Positions 36,402 to 45,082 of a stretch of 64,000 nucleotides of DNA are shown piece by piece (within the stretch, counting starts at the first letter, position 1; each line of letters opens with the position of its first letter). A model generated the notes under the pieces. That model saw nothing but the letters and a program-made list of their open reading frames with translations, did no database searches and was not told the origin of the DNA. Where the stretch lies: NCBI RefSeq assembly GCF_947259025.1, contig NZ_CAMYKO010000002.1, positions 124,001 through 188,000 on the forward strand, written 5' to 3'. Origin of the DNA: an uncultured Methylophaga sp. GTDB lineage: Bacteria > Pseudomonadota > Gammaproteobacteria > Nitrosococcales > Methylophagaceae. Position numbers and translations under genes: made by a program.

Positions 36402-36836
36402 GTTCATTTATTTTGCATGCCCAAAATAAACGAACCAAACAAAAGGGCAGCCCACAGCTTGCCCTAACGGGTTCCCTGCGCTTCTCAATCAGTTTGGACA
36501 CGACGAAAACTCGCTACGCTCAGACACTCGTCGTGTTTGATCCAAACTGATTTGCGATGCTCGGCTGCGCTGAAGGGCGGGCAGTGTTTGGTTCGTGGCA
36601 TCCCTGCCACTCACCCTTCGGGCGCCGCAGGCCAGCACAGAGGGGAGTTTGTGAGCCCCTTTTCCCGTTATAGTGCCGCCAAAAATTAAACCGGGTTGAT
36701 GGGAGAAGTGGTCGAGTGTGTGAGCGCAGCGAGTTTTCGGCCACGCCATCAACCCGGTTTAATTTTTGGAAATAAGGCAATATCGGGTGCCTTTTTGTTT
36801 GGTTCCGTTTATTTTGGGCAAACAAAATAAATGAAC
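36402..36836. repeat. 435-bp element with 48-bp terminal inverted repeats and nested palindromes
   Basis: The left end (36402-36449, GTTCATTTATTTTG...) and right end (36788-36836) are near-perfect inverted repeats of about 48 bp, differing at only a few positions. Inside are a perfect 22-bp inverted repeat (36681-36702 against 36746-36767, core AACCCGGTTTAATTTTT), and an imperfect one of about 20 bp (36487-36506 against 36529-36552) with a 5-base bulge. The smaller palindrome of 36708-36745 has GTGGTCGA against TCGGCCAC. Thus one strand could fold as a long stem bearing several arms. No transposase lies inside or nearby, and the longest reading frames on both strands (87-101 codons) span the palindromes and look non-coding. 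Base composition differs from the neighbours. It could be a MITE-like mobile repeat or a structured-RNA element. Together with 36313-36401 and 36837-36893 this fills the 580-bp gap between ppc and the PqiA-like gene. Confidence 0.85.
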
Positions 36837-36893
36837 TCGCCTTTCAGGCGAAATAAAACGCTATGAAAAATAGAGGTTCACTGAAGGTGAAAC

Positions 36894-37412
36894 TCAGCTT
36901 TGAGCAGAACCATTTGAATCAGATTGTTGATTCTCCAAAAGCCTCACCGTTGACTGCGTCGTCAACATAATCAACAACACCGCCGCACCAAACACATACA
37001 AACCCGGATGGATCTGAATACTGGCAATGGCGCCCATCTTGACGGTGACAATCAGCATGGCGACCACCATGACATCGAGCATGGCCCAGCGGCCATAATC
37101 ATGCATCAGCCTGAGCAGTTTCATTTTGATCGGGTGCGGTTTGTTATCGCTTTGCAGTAGTTTGAACAGCAAGGCAACCTTGGCCATCGGCACCACAACG
37201 CTGAAGCAGCCAATCACCACAAACAACACATACTGACCGGCTTTCCATAACTCGCTGATACCGGAAATGACGGAAAACTCATTACGGATCACCACAAACT
37301 GGCTGATGGTCAGCATCGGCAGAAACAGCCCGGCCAGCAGCAGGACGCTGCTGATTATCAGTAGCCAGCGCAGTTGCAGCAGTTTGCGATGGGGGCGATA
37401 AGCTTCAGGCAC
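36894..37412 (-). CDS. PqiA-family membrane protein
   Basis: A 172-residue integral membrane protein with four hydrophobic segments: LRWLLIISSVLLLAGLFLPM, YVLFVVIGCFSVVVPMAKVA, then DVMVVAMLIVTVKMGAIASI and LYVFGAAVLLIMLTTQSTV. The conserved paraquat-inducible protein A pattern is visible in LMHDYGRWAMLDVMVV (in E. coli GRWSMVDVFVV) and in VVVPMAKVALLF. PqiA proteins help lipid traffic between membranes, usually with a PqiB MCE partner; none is present here. It is one half-length PqiA domain. The start overlaps the stop of the DEAD-box helicase by 8 bases, and it is the last gene of a minus-strand run. Confidence 0.85.
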   Translation of the reverse strand: MPEAYRPHRKLLQLRWLLIISSVLLLAGLFLPMLTISQFVVIRNEFSVISGISELWKAGQYVLFVVIGCFSVVVPMAKVALLFKLLQSDNKPHPIKMKLLRLMHDYGRWAMLDVMVVAMLIVTVKMGAIASIQIHPGLYVFGAAVLLIMLTTQSTVRLLENQQSDSNGSAQS

Positions 37413-38610
37413 GATCTTTTTTGGCGATATAGCGCGGCTTGTCTTTGTTTTTGCTTTTCTTTTTATTGCTCTTGGCTTTGGGTGCCAGGCCTTTCATCTT
37501 ACGCACCGGCAGGCTTTGGCCGATATGGTGCTCAATACGCTTGAGGTTGCTTTGATCATTGGGCTCAACCAGGTTGATGGCATTACCCGGCTGACCGGCG
37601 CGACCGGTGCGTCCTACGCGGTGAATATAGATATCGCCGCGAAACGGTACATCATAGTTAATCACATGGCTGACCTGCGGCAGATCCAGGCCGCGGGCAG
37701 CGACATCGGTCGCCACCAGTACCTTGATTCTGCCCTGGCGGAATTTACGGGTACGCTCACGGCGGTCGGCTTGGGAATAATCGCCGTGAATCACCTGGGC
37801 TGACAGGTTCTGCGACTGCAGGTAGTCTGCGACTTCCTCGGCCCGTTCTTTCTTATTGCAGAACACCAGTGCGCTCTGGCATTCGGGCAGCGTAATCACG
37901 GCTTTCATCAGTGCCTGTTTGTGTTCGCGGTTATCGGCGAGATACACGGTCTGACTGACTTGTTCGGCGTACTGATTGGCGGCATTGACCTCAACGCGCT
38001 GGGCATCGGGCAGCAGGGCATTGGCAAACAGTTCCACCCCGGCACCAGCCAGCGTCGCTGAAAACAGCGAGGTCTGAAATGCGGTGGTGATATGTGACAG
38101 CACATTAGCAACATCCGGACCCTGGCCCATATCCAGCATGCGGTCGGCTTCATCAATAACGACATATTCTACAGCCGATAAATCAGCCTGATTCTGCTCC
38201 AGTAACTGCAGCATCCGGCCCGGGGTGGCAATGATAATATCGCAGCCATCGTCCAGATACTGCACCTGTGCCGCCGGGGACTGACCACCGGTGATCATCG
38301 CCACACGGAGCTTGATGAGCGAGTCGAAGCTGTGAATCACATGCTGGGTCTGGAAGGCGATTTCACGGGTTGGCGCCAGTAGCAGTGCACTGGCTTGCTT
38401 GCCCGCGCTGGGCTCATCCATCAGTTTCTGCAACAGCGGCAGCACAAAAGCCAGCGTTTTACCACTGCCGGTGGCGGCGCAGGCGAGTACATCTTCACCG
38501 GCCATCAGCAAAGGAATGGTTTCCTGCTGCACCGCGGTCGGGGTTAACAGGTTTTGTTCAGCCAGCCTCTCAAGCAGGGGCTGATCCAGCATTAAGTCGT
38601 CAAAGGTCAT
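37405..38610 (-). CDS. DEAD-box RNA helicase (SrmB-like)
   Basis: A 401-residue ATP-dependent RNA helicase. Motifs in order: Q motif region LLTPTAVQQETIPLL, I AATGSGKTLAF, Ia LAPTREIA, Ib TPGRML, II VIDEADRML, III SATLAG, IV ALVFCNKKERAEEV, V VATDVAARGLDLP, and VI YIHRVGRTGRAG. The C-terminal 30 residues are strongly basic (KSNKKKSKNKDKPR), as in SrmB and RhlE relatives that act in ribosome assembly or cold adaptation. Which of these it matches cannot be settled by eye. It is separate from rhlB at 45.1 kb. The start overlaps the stop of the SMP-30-like gene (ATGA). Confidence 0.92.
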   Translation of the reverse strand: MTFDDLMLDQPLLERLAEQNLLTPTAVQQETIPLLMAGEDVLACAATGSGKTLAFVLPLLQKLMDEPSAGKQASALLLAPTREIAFQTQHVIHSFDSLIKLRVAMITGGQSPAAQVQYLDDGCDIIIATPGRMLQLLEQNQADLSAVEYVVIDEADRMLDMGQGPDVANVLSHITTAFQTSLFSATLAGAGVELFANALLPDAQRVEVNAANQYAEQVSQTVYLADNREHKQALMKAVITLPECQSALVFCNKKERAEEVADYLQSQNLSAQVIHGDYSQADRRERTRKFRQGRIKVLVATDVAARGLDLPQVSHVINYDVPFRGDIYIHRVGRTGRAGQPGNAINLVEPNDQSNLKRIEHHIGQSLPVRKMKGLAPKAKSNKKKSKNKDKPRYIAKKDRA

Positions 38611-39479
38611 TGATAGGAGATCCGGAAGGCTGAGACCTGGTTTTCCATCATCATCGGTACGATCACCAGATTTTTCTCCGGCATCACCGTGTGATCGGCG
38701 CTGCCCTGTTCAAACTCGATCAAGGTCTGGCTGCTGCCGGTCTTGGTGATTAACAGCAAACGTCCCTTCATCCAGTCAGTCACCAGATAATTACCCTTGC
38801 CGTCAGCTTCCACGCCATCGAGATTACCAACGGGTGAGCCGTCCCCCAGACTCTCAATAGCACGGGTTTCCAGGTCGATAACTTTGAGGTGGCCGGGCAC
38901 ATCGGTGGCAAAGCCATCAACCATATTGCCCCAACTGCCCACGATCAGTTTATTGTTCTCTACCAACAGACCATTGGGCGCTTCCAGATTCGGATCATCC
39001 ATCCAGAGCTTGAATTCACCGTCAATGAGACGGTAAATGCGGTTGGTCATCATATCGCTGACATAGACGCCGCCCTGGCGGTCCAGGCTGACATCGTTGA
39101 GAAATTTGGCACCGTCAGCGGGGTAACGCTTGACCACGGATTTTTGCTTGATATTAATCTCAACCAGTTCATTCAGATCTGCGACAAACAGTGTATCGTC
39201 TTTTATCGCCAGGCCTTTGGGTGCATTGAGGCCATCCAGCCAGTGCAGCGTTTGAATCTCGCCTTCATCCGACAGGCGGCTGATAAAACCATTGCCATCA
39301 GCCGCATCCGGACTGCCGTTGACGTTGGAGACAAACAGCGCGTCACTGCCGGGATGGTAAATCACCGACTCAGGGTTTTTCAGATCGGCACTGGTTTTCC
39401 AGGCCGGACTGAGCGTGGGCTCAGCCTGCGCGGTGGCAGTAAAAATAAAGCTGGCAAAAAAGACGGGAAGAAATTTCAT
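38607..39479 (-). CDS. Secreted SMP-30/gluconolactonase-like beta-propeller protein
   Basis: A 290-residue protein with a signal peptide (MKFLPVFFASFIFTATAQA) and a six-bladed beta-propeller pattern: SVIYHPGSDALFVSNVNGSP, GLAIKDDTLFVADLNELVE, FLNDVSLDRQGGVYVSDMM, GLLVENNKLIVGSWGNM, LDGVEADGKGNYLVTDWMKG. The NDV and DGVEAD positions resemble the metal-binding residues of the SMP-30/strictosidine-synthase group, which include lactonases and esterases. Activity and substrate are unknown. Its product should be periplasmic. A 45-bp gap separates it from the EamA-like transporter upstream. Confidence 0.82.
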   Translation of the reverse strand: MKFLPVFFASFIFTATAQAEPTLSPAWKTSADLKNPESVIYHPGSDALFVSNVNGSPDAADGNGFISRLSDEGEIQTLHWLDGLNAPKGLAIKDDTLFVADLNELVEINIKQKSVVKRYPADGAKFLNDVSLDRQGGVYVSDMMTNRIYRLIDGEFKLWMDDPNLEAPNGLLVENNKLIVGSWGNMVDGFATDVPGHLKVIDLETRAIESLGDGSPVGNLDGVEADGKGNYLVTDWMKGRLLLITKTGSSQTLIEFEQGSADHTVMPEKNLVIVPMMMENQVSAFRISYQ

Positions 39480-39524
39480 TGCACCCTCCGAGGTTTGATA
39501 GGCAAATGATAACAGGCCTGCGCC

Positions 39525-40391
39525 TCAGGCGTTGAGTACCAGCAGACTGCCTGCCACCATGACCAGGCAGGCAGCGAGCCGCCTGAGGATATGTTTTTCA
39601 TTAAAAATCCGGTAACCGAGAAAAACCTGCAGCACCATGCTCAGTTGAAACAGCGCCAGAGAATACGCGACCAGCAGCTGAGAAAATACCAACATGGTCA
39701 TAAACTGCATCAAAAAGATCAGACAGCCCAGGTAGACAATCGGGTAGATCTGGTTTTTGGCCAGCGCCATATCGGCTTTGAAGTTGTCATGCACAAACAG
39801 CAATTGCGCGAGCCCGGCCAGCGGCAGGCCCAGCAGACACCAGAACACGGTAGTGGGCAGCGCGCCGCCATCAACCACGGCATTTTTCAATGGCAGGGTA
39901 CCGACGGAAAATAGCAGGATCGACAGGAAACGAAACTGCACACCACGCTGTAAAAACAAGTGCCAGATGCGGCCCTGACTGGCTTTGGGTGGAAACAGAA
40001 AGTAACTGCCGGCAACGATCACAAAGACGCCAATAAAACCCTGCAGACTGGGGATCTCACCCAGAAACACAAGCGCCAGCAGCATTGAAATCACCACTTT
40101 GTAGGCATTGAGCGGACCGAATACCGACAGATCGGTTTTCGATAAAGACATCACCAGGGACAGGGTGCCGGCCATATCCAGTAGGGCAGCGAAAAAGATA
40201 TTAATCCAGAAGTGGCTGCTTAACTGAGACGGATTGAAAGTCCAGAGCAAAGGCAGGCAGATAACAGCCAGCACCACATAGGATGCAAACACGATAAAAA
40301 ACGGGTGCAGGCCACGATGGGTCAGTTGTTTCTGAAAAACGTTGGAGAACGCCGAGAACAGCAGGCGTCCCAGCACCACAAGCATTTCCAC
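39525..40391 (-). CDS. EamA/DMT-family transporter
   Basis: A 288-residue membrane protein with about ten hydrophobic helices arranged as two EamA halves (for example VLGRLLFSAFSNVFQKQL and AYKVVISMLLALVFLGEIPS, then FSVGTLPLKNAVVDGG). Conserved DMT-style endings of each half, LGEIPSLQGFIGVFVIVAG and FLGYRIFNEKHILRRLAACL, are visible. Drug/metabolite transporters of this group export amino acids, nucleotides or other small molecules; the substrate here is unknown. The ATG at 40391 lies 6 bases after the stop of the DUF411 gene. Confidence 0.85.
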   Translation of the reverse strand: MEMLVVLGRLLFSAFSNVFQKQLTHRGLHPFFIVFASYVVLAVICLPLLWTFNPSQLSSHFWINIFFAALLDMAGTLSLVMSLSKTDLSVFGPLNAYKVVISMLLALVFLGEIPSLQGFIGVFVIVAGSYFLFPPKASQGRIWHLFLQRGVQFRFLSILLFSVGTLPLKNAVVDGGALPTTVFWCLLGLPLAGLAQLLFVHDNFKADMALAKNQIYPIVYLGCLIFLMQFMTMLVFSQLLVAYSLALFQLSMVLQVFLGYRIFNEKHILRRLAACLVMVAGSLLVLNA

Positions 40392-40397
40392 CGGTAT

Positions 40398-40907
40398 TTA
40401 TTCCCCGTTGGAAACGGTGTGATATTGCTGATCCGGACCCACCTGATAACGGTTGAAGACCCGGAACTGCTGATCCTTATCAAAGCTGATAACGTTGAAG
40501 TCGTCTTTTTTGGGGCCCATTTCCATACCCGGCGTGCCCACCGGCATCCGCGGTACTGACAAGCCGACAATATCGGGTTTTTGCTGCAGCAACTGCTTGA
40601 TATCGCCAGCAGGCACATGACCTTCAATCAGGTAACCGCCGACTTCGGCGGTATGGCAGGAGCGCATTACATTGGGAACATCCTGACGCGCCGGCACTGC
40701 AGCCAGATTATGAGTGACCTGGTCAATCACCGTAAAACCGTGTTTTTCTAGGTGCTTGATCCACTTGTGACAGCAGCTGCAGTCGGGACTACGGTTCACG
40801 ATAATCTCGGTTTTTTCCTGCAAGGCAGTCTCAACCTGGTCCCATTCGCTCTCAGCAGCAACGGGCAGGCTCAGCAACATCAGTAAAGAAAGAAATAATC
40901 TCATCAC
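40398..40907 (-). CDS. DUF411 metal-binding protein
   Basis: A 169-residue secreted protein with signal peptide MRLFLSLLMLLSLPVAAES. The DUF411 core is clear: VNRSPDCSCCHKWIKHLEKH with a CxCC cysteine group, a later SCHTAEVGGYLIEGHVP with Cys and His, and PRMPVGTPGMEMG with Met residues that could bind copper. DUF411 proteins occur in copper-resistance and multicopper-oxidase neighbourhoods, which points to soft-metal binding in the periplasm. No other copper gene is next to it here. Its ATG overlaps the stop of the 83-residue gene (ATGA). Confidence 0.88.
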   Translation of the reverse strand: MMRLFLSLLMLLSLPVAAESEWDQVETALQEKTEIIVNRSPDCSCCHKWIKHLEKHGFTVIDQVTHNLAAVPARQDVPNVMRSCHTAEVGGYLIEGHVPAGDIKQLLQQKPDIVGLSVPRMPVGTPGMEMGPKKDDFNVISFDKDQQFRVFNRYQVGPDQQYHTVSNGE

Positions 40908-41155
40908 AAATACTCGACGAATATCGCCTTGTCCTGGCTGTGTTGTTCAACAAAAGTGAGTGCGGCCATCACCGCTTTCTCATCACTGGCATCGACCTGG
41001 TAGGGCAGGGAATAAATGTCGATGCCGGCTTTTTCAAACACCGTTAAGTCAGACTCGGATTTCAACGCCGGGTTCAGCCACAGGCCGGCTTGATGTGCCA
41101 ACACTTCCGGCTCGGCCTCGGCCAGGCCTTCAGCGGTGAAGATCAGAAACAGCAT
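40904..41155 (-). CDS. Unrecognised 83-residue protein
   Basis: I do not recognise this protein. It begins with a short hydrophobic stretch (MLFLIFTAEGLAEAE) that could be a weak signal peptide with the cut after ALA/EAE, then a mixed acidic part, DLTVFEKAGIDIYSLPYQVD, and ends AIFVEYL. It has no Cys and no His beyond two. The start shares one base with the TRAP binding-protein stop (TGATG) and the stop overlaps the DUF411 start, so it is sewn into a dctP-83aa-DUF411 unit. The tight overlaps on both sides and a plausible translation argue that it is real. Confidence 0.65.
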   Translation of the reverse strand: MLFLIFTAEGLAEAEPEVLAHQAGLWLNPALKSESDLTVFEKAGIDIYSLPYQVDASDEKAVMAALTFVEQHSQDKAIFVEYL

Positions 41156-42258
41156 CAGTCCCGCTCAATACTGAGATAGGAGCGTTCTGAGACTGCCGTC
41201 CACTCGTCATCCTTGGCGCGAAATGCCTGATAAGCTTCGTAGATGCGTTTGAATTCGGGATCGGCAGCGGCCTCTTCATCCAGCGTTTCTTCGGTCATCG
41301 CCTGCAGCCTTGCCAGCACATCATCAGGGAAACGCTGGATTTCAATATCATCACGTGCCTGCAGATCTTTGAGCGCCATCAGGTTTTTCTGTTCCATTTC
41401 CGACAGCATCAGCATGTTTTCTGATTCCGCGGCATGAGTGATGATGGCCTGCAAGTCGGCCGGGAGACTGTCCCAGGCGCGTTTGTTGACAGTCAACTCC
41501 AGAACGGTGCCGGGCTCGTGCCAGCCGGGATAGTAGTAGTGTTTGGCTGCGCGGTACAGGCCCAGTCGTTGATCATGGAACGGGCCAATCCATTCCGTGG
41601 CATCAATATTATTGCGATCCAGCGAGGTGTAGACTTCACTACCGGCTAACAGCACAGGTGTGCCACCAGCTTTAGCAAAGACTTTACCGCCCAAGCCTGG
41701 AATACGCATTTTAAGGCCATCCAGGTCTTCTACCGAATTAATTTCCTTGTTGAACCAGCCGCCCATCTGCACACCGGTATTACCCAGCGGGAAGGGCACC
41801 ACGTGGAAGGGTTCATAGACTTCACGCCATAACTCCAGACCACCACCATGATAGAGCCAGGCATTCATGCCGCGCGGCGTCATACCGAAAGGCACGGTAG
41901 AGAAAAACTGCGCTTCCGGCACTTTGCCGGCCCAGTAGTAGGCACTGCCATGGCCCATTTCCACTGTGCCCTGAGACACGGCATCAAAAGTCTGCAGGGC
42001 CGGAATCAGCTCACCACCGGCATAGACCTTAATATCAATCCGGCCATTGGACATGGCTCTGACATTTTCAGCAAAGCGCTCAGCGCCTTCCTGTAACACC
42101 GGGAAACCGGGCGGCCAGGTAGTGACCATCTTCCAGTTATAGGTTTTGCCGCTGCCTGCCGTGGCACCCGGGCCGGCCTCATTCTCAGGGCCACAGGCGG
42201 TCAGCGTGATGAGCAGCAGGCCGGCAAGCCAGAATCGCAGATTTGCAGACTTCAACAT
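41155..42258 (-). CDS. TRAP transporter substrate-binding lipoprotein (DctP family)
   Basis: A 367-residue binding protein for a tripartite (TRAP) transporter. The signal peptide ends in a lipobox LLITLTAC with Cys22 as the lipid site. The family pattern follows: WKMVTTWPPGFPVLQEGAER, IDIKVYAGGELIPALQTFDA, GTVEMGHGSAYYWAGK, LDGLKMRIPGLGGKVFAKAG with the conserved ligand-binding Arg, and DATEWIGPFHDQRLG. This version resembles the group that binds 2-oxo acids, lactate or mannitol/chloroaromatics. No DctQ or DctM membrane genes lie next to it, which is odd. It follows uvrD by 13 bases. Confidence 0.92.
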   Translation of the reverse strand: MLKSANLRFWLAGLLLITLTACGPENEAGPGATAGSGKTYNWKMVTTWPPGFPVLQEGAERFAENVRAMSNGRIDIKVYAGGELIPALQTFDAVSQGTVEMGHGSAYYWAGKVPEAQFFSTVPFGMTPRGMNAWLYHGGGLELWREVYEPFHVVPFPLGNTGVQMGGWFNKEINSVEDLDGLKMRIPGLGGKVFAKAGGTPVLLAGSEVYTSLDRNNIDATEWIGPFHDQRLGLYRAAKHYYYPGWHEPGTVLELTVNKRAWDSLPADLQAIITHAAESENMLMLSEMEQKNLMALKDLQARDDIEIQRFPDDVLARLQAMTEETLDEEAAADPEFKRIYEAYQAFRAKDDEWTAVSERSYLSIERD

Positions 42259-42271
42259 GGTTGTTCCTTCG

Positions 42272-44443
42272 TTATAAGACTTCTAAGTTAGCATAAGCCA
42301 TGACCAGCCATTTGCTGCCGGCATGTTTGAAGTTGACCTGAACCCGGGCATTTTTACCGGCGCCCTCGGTATCGATCACCGTGCCGGGCCCGAATTTTTT
42401 ATGCAGCACCTGCTGACCGGTTTTGAGGCCGCTCTCATTGAGCTCGATTTGACCCTGACCGCGCAGGCTGCCCAGCGAGGGAGCAATCTGATTATTGCGG
42501 GCACGGACCTGCTCCACGCATTCCGGCGGCAGTTCGCTTAAAAAGCGTGACGGCCTTTGTATCATTTCCTGACCATAAAGGAAGCGCTGCTCAGTATAAA
42601 GCAAGTAGAGTGTCTGGCGGGCACGGGTCATGCCCACATAGCAAAGCCGACGCTCCTCGGCCAGACGAAGCGGGTCATCGCTGGAGCGCTGACCGGGAAA
42701 CAGGCCTTCTTCCATGCCCACCATAAACACCACGGGAAATTCCAGCCCCTTGGCCGAATGCAAGGTCATCAGCTGCACACAGTCTTCCCACTGATCGCCC
42801 TGGTTTTCACCGGCTTCCAGGGCCGCATGAGAGAGAAAGGCATCCAGATCGGACATGTCTTCGGTTTCATCATCCTGCGGTCTGACAAACTGGCGGGTAG
42901 CGGTGATCAGTTCATCCAGGTTTTCGATCCTGCCTTGGCCTTTTTCCGACTTGTCCTTGGCAAAGTGCGCGCGCAGACCGCTCTCGTCAATCACCAGCTG
43001 CGTCAGTTCATGCAAAGGCATATCACTGTCTTCTGGCGTCAATGAATCGATCAGCGTAATAAAGGCAGCCAGCGCATTACCGGCGCGGGCGGAGAAGGCT
43101 TTGGCATCGAGCATTTCCAGCGCGCTGTGCCACATCGACAGGTTGCGCTCGCGGGCATACTGACGCAGCTGGGTCAGGGTGGCCGCGCCGATTCCGCGGG
43201 TCGGGGTATTCACAATCCGTTCAAAAGCGGCATCATCACGGCGGTTTGCAATCAAACGCTGGTAGGACAGCACATCTTTGATTTCGGCACGTTCGAAGAA
43301 GCGCAGGCCACCATAAACGCGGTAGGGCATGCTGGCTTGCAGCAGGGCTTCCTCTATCACCCGTGACTGGGCATTGGAGCGGTAGAGTACGGCACAGTCC
43401 TGACGTTGGCCATTCTCATCGACCCATTTACGTATTTGTTCGACCAGGTAGGAGGCTTCATCGCGTTCATTGAATGCGTTGTAGACCTGTATCGGATCGC
43501 CATCATCGTCTTCAGTCCACAGCTCTTTGCCCAGTCGTTCGCTGTTATTGGCAATAACACTGTTGGCTGCTTTGAGTATGTTGCCGGTTGAGCGGTAATT
43601 CTGCTCAAGCCGGACGGTGGCACTACCCTGGTAATCCTGATCGAACTGTTGAATATTTTCGATACGGGCACCGCGCCAGCCGTAAATAGACTGATCATCA
43701 TCGCCGACAATAAACAGGTGGCCGCTGTGACCGGTTAACAGACGTAGCCAGGCATATTGCAGGGTGTTGGTATCCTGAAACTCATCCACCAGGATCTGCC
43801 GGAAGCGTTGCTGGTACTGGGCCAGAATATCGGGACGTTTAAGCCAGAGCTCATGCGAACGCAGCAGGATTTCGGCAAAGTCGATGACCCCGGCGCGCTG
43901 ACAGGCCTGTTCGTAGGCCTGGTAAATGGCCAGCATTTTCTGCGAGTAGGGATCATTGCCTGCCTGAATATCCTTGGCGCGCAGGCCTTCGTCTTTCTGG
44001 CCGTTGATATACCACTGTGCCTGCTTGGGTGGCCATTGTGCCTCGTCCAGTTCCATGCCGCGGATGATGCGTTTGAGCATGCGCAACTGATCATCGCTGT
44101 CGAGGATTTGAAAGCTTTGCGGCAGTTCGGCATCTTTCCAGTGCGCACGCAAAAGACGATGTGCCAGGCCATGGAAGGTGCCCACCCACATGCCGCCGGG
44201 CGGATAGCCCAGCATCTCCTCGATACGGCCACGCATTTCGGCCGCCGCTTTATTGGTGAAGGTCACCGCCAGGATATTGGCCGGTGAAAAGCCTTCTGCC
44301 TGAATCAGCCAGGCAATCCGGTGCACCAGCACCCGGGTTTTGCCACTGCCGGCACCGGCCAGAATTCGGGCATGACCCAGCGGCGCGGCCACGGCTTCGC
44401 GCTGGGGCTTGTTCAGATCGTTGAGTATCTCGGATACATCCAT
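42272..44443 (-). CDS. uvrD: DNA helicase II UvrD
   Basis: UvrD unwinds DNA in nucleotide-excision and mismatch repair. The 723-residue superfamily-1 helicase shows Walker A ILAGAGSGKTRVLVHRI (residues 27-43), LAVTFTNKAAAEMRGRIEE (Ia), LVDEFQDTNTLQYAWL (II), VGDDDQSIYGWRGARIEN (III), LEQNYRSTGNIL (IV), LMTLHSAKGLEFPVVF (V) and YVGMTRARQTLYLL (VI). The C-terminal end VLHKKFGPGTVIDTEG is the Tudor-like domain that contacts RNA polymerase. Motifs and length are typical. The gene heads the following minus-strand run to PqiA. Confidence 0.97.
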   Translation of the reverse strand: MDVSEILNDLNKPQREAVAAPLGHARILAGAGSGKTRVLVHRIAWLIQAEGFSPANILAVTFTNKAAAEMRGRIEEMLGYPPGGMWVGTFHGLAHRLLRAHWKDAELPQSFQILDSDDQLRMLKRIIRGMELDEAQWPPKQAQWYINGQKDEGLRAKDIQAGNDPYSQKMLAIYQAYEQACQRAGVIDFAEILLRSHELWLKRPDILAQYQQRFRQILVDEFQDTNTLQYAWLRLLTGHSGHLFIVGDDDQSIYGWRGARIENIQQFDQDYQGSATVRLEQNYRSTGNILKAANSVIANNSERLGKELWTEDDDGDPIQVYNAFNERDEASYLVEQIRKWVDENGQRQDCAVLYRSNAQSRVIEEALLQASMPYRVYGGLRFFERAEIKDVLSYQRLIANRRDDAAFERIVNTPTRGIGAATLTQLRQYARERNLSMWHSALEMLDAKAFSARAGNALAAFITLIDSLTPEDSDMPLHELTQLVIDESGLRAHFAKDKSEKGQGRIENLDELITATRQFVRPQDDETEDMSDLDAFLSHAALEAGENQGDQWEDCVQLMTLHSAKGLEFPVVFMVGMEEGLFPGQRSSDDPLRLAEERRLCYVGMTRARQTLYLLYTEQRFLYGQEMIQRPSRFLSELPPECVEQVRARNNQIAPSLGSLRGQGQIELNESGLKTGQQVLHKKFGPGTVIDTEGAGKNARVQVNFKHAGSKWLVMAYANLEVL

Positions 44444-44564
44444 TCTTAGATTTGCTGTTGAATTAGACTGCCAGTTTGCCTGTTAAATGACAGACAGGCG
44501 GTGAGAAGTCAAAAGCGCAGACAAGCGGGGGTTGCGCGCGAGGGGACGGCTTGTTGCAGGACGG

Positions 44565-44586
44565 CCCCACACCCGCAGGTGTGGGG
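44565..44586. repeat. GC-rich hairpin downstream of trxA
   Basis: CCCCACACC (44565-44573) and GGTGTGGGG (44578-44586) pair perfectly around CGCA. It lies 14 bases after the trxA stop on the minus strand and no T-run follows. It may be a weak terminator or a 3'-end stabiliser. Confidence 0.5.
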
Positions 44587-44599
44587 GCAGGCAAACTGC

Positions 44600-44926
44600 T
44601 TACAGGTTGCTGTCCAGGAACGCTGACAATTGTGACTTGGTCAGCGCACCGACTTTAGTTGCTTCAACTTCGCCGTCTTTAAAGAGCATCAAAGTCGGGA
44701 TACCACGGATGCCATAACGAGGCGGTGTGTCCTGGTTCTCGTCGATGTTCAGCTTGGCGATTTTCAGTTTGCCGGCATATTCACTGCCGATTTCTTCCAG
44801 AACAGGCGCGATCATTTTGCAGGGACCACACCATTCCGCCCAGTAATCAACCAGGACGGGAACGTCGGATTGCAATACTTGGCTATCAAAGTCGCCATCG
44901 GTCACGTTGGTGACGTTTTCGCTCAT
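44600..44926 (-). CDS. trxA: Thioredoxin 1
   Basis: Thioredoxin reduces disulphides in the cytoplasm with electrons from thioredoxin reductase. The 108-residue protein has the active site [11 protein letters not shown] with Cys33 and Cys36, the cis-Pro loop [15 protein letters not shown], and a C-terminal [13 protein letters not shown] helix. Length is exact for TrxA. It is divergent from rhlB across 156 bp, the same arrangement as rhlB-trxA in enterobacteria and Pseudomonas. Two candidate promoter-like stretches occur in the gap but none has good spacing. Confidence 0.98.
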   Translation of the reverse strand: MSENVTNVTDGDFDSQVLQSDVPVLVDYWAEWCGPCKMIAPVLEEIGSEYAGKLKIAKLNIDENQDTPPRYGIRGIPTLMLFKDGEVEATKVGALTKSQLSAFLDSNL

Positions 44927-45082
44927 GTTTTATCTCCAGTGGTATATAAAGTATCGTTGGAGCTTACCCTTGCAACTAAAGTTCAGGCTTTGACCTGACA
45001 TCTGCAAGCTACTTGGGTATATACTCCCATGCGATAGAGCCTAACATTTTTTCCTATCATCGAACCTAATGCAAATATTTCT

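Noticed and set aside
36489-36825. Open frames of 87 and 101 codons on the minus strand
   Set aside because: They run through the inverted repeats, have no ribosome binding site and encode basic, low-hydrophobic text typical of frames on structured repeats.
44990-45025. TTGACC ... TATACT promoter before rhlB
   Set aside because: Spacing is 24 bases, far from the usual 16-19.
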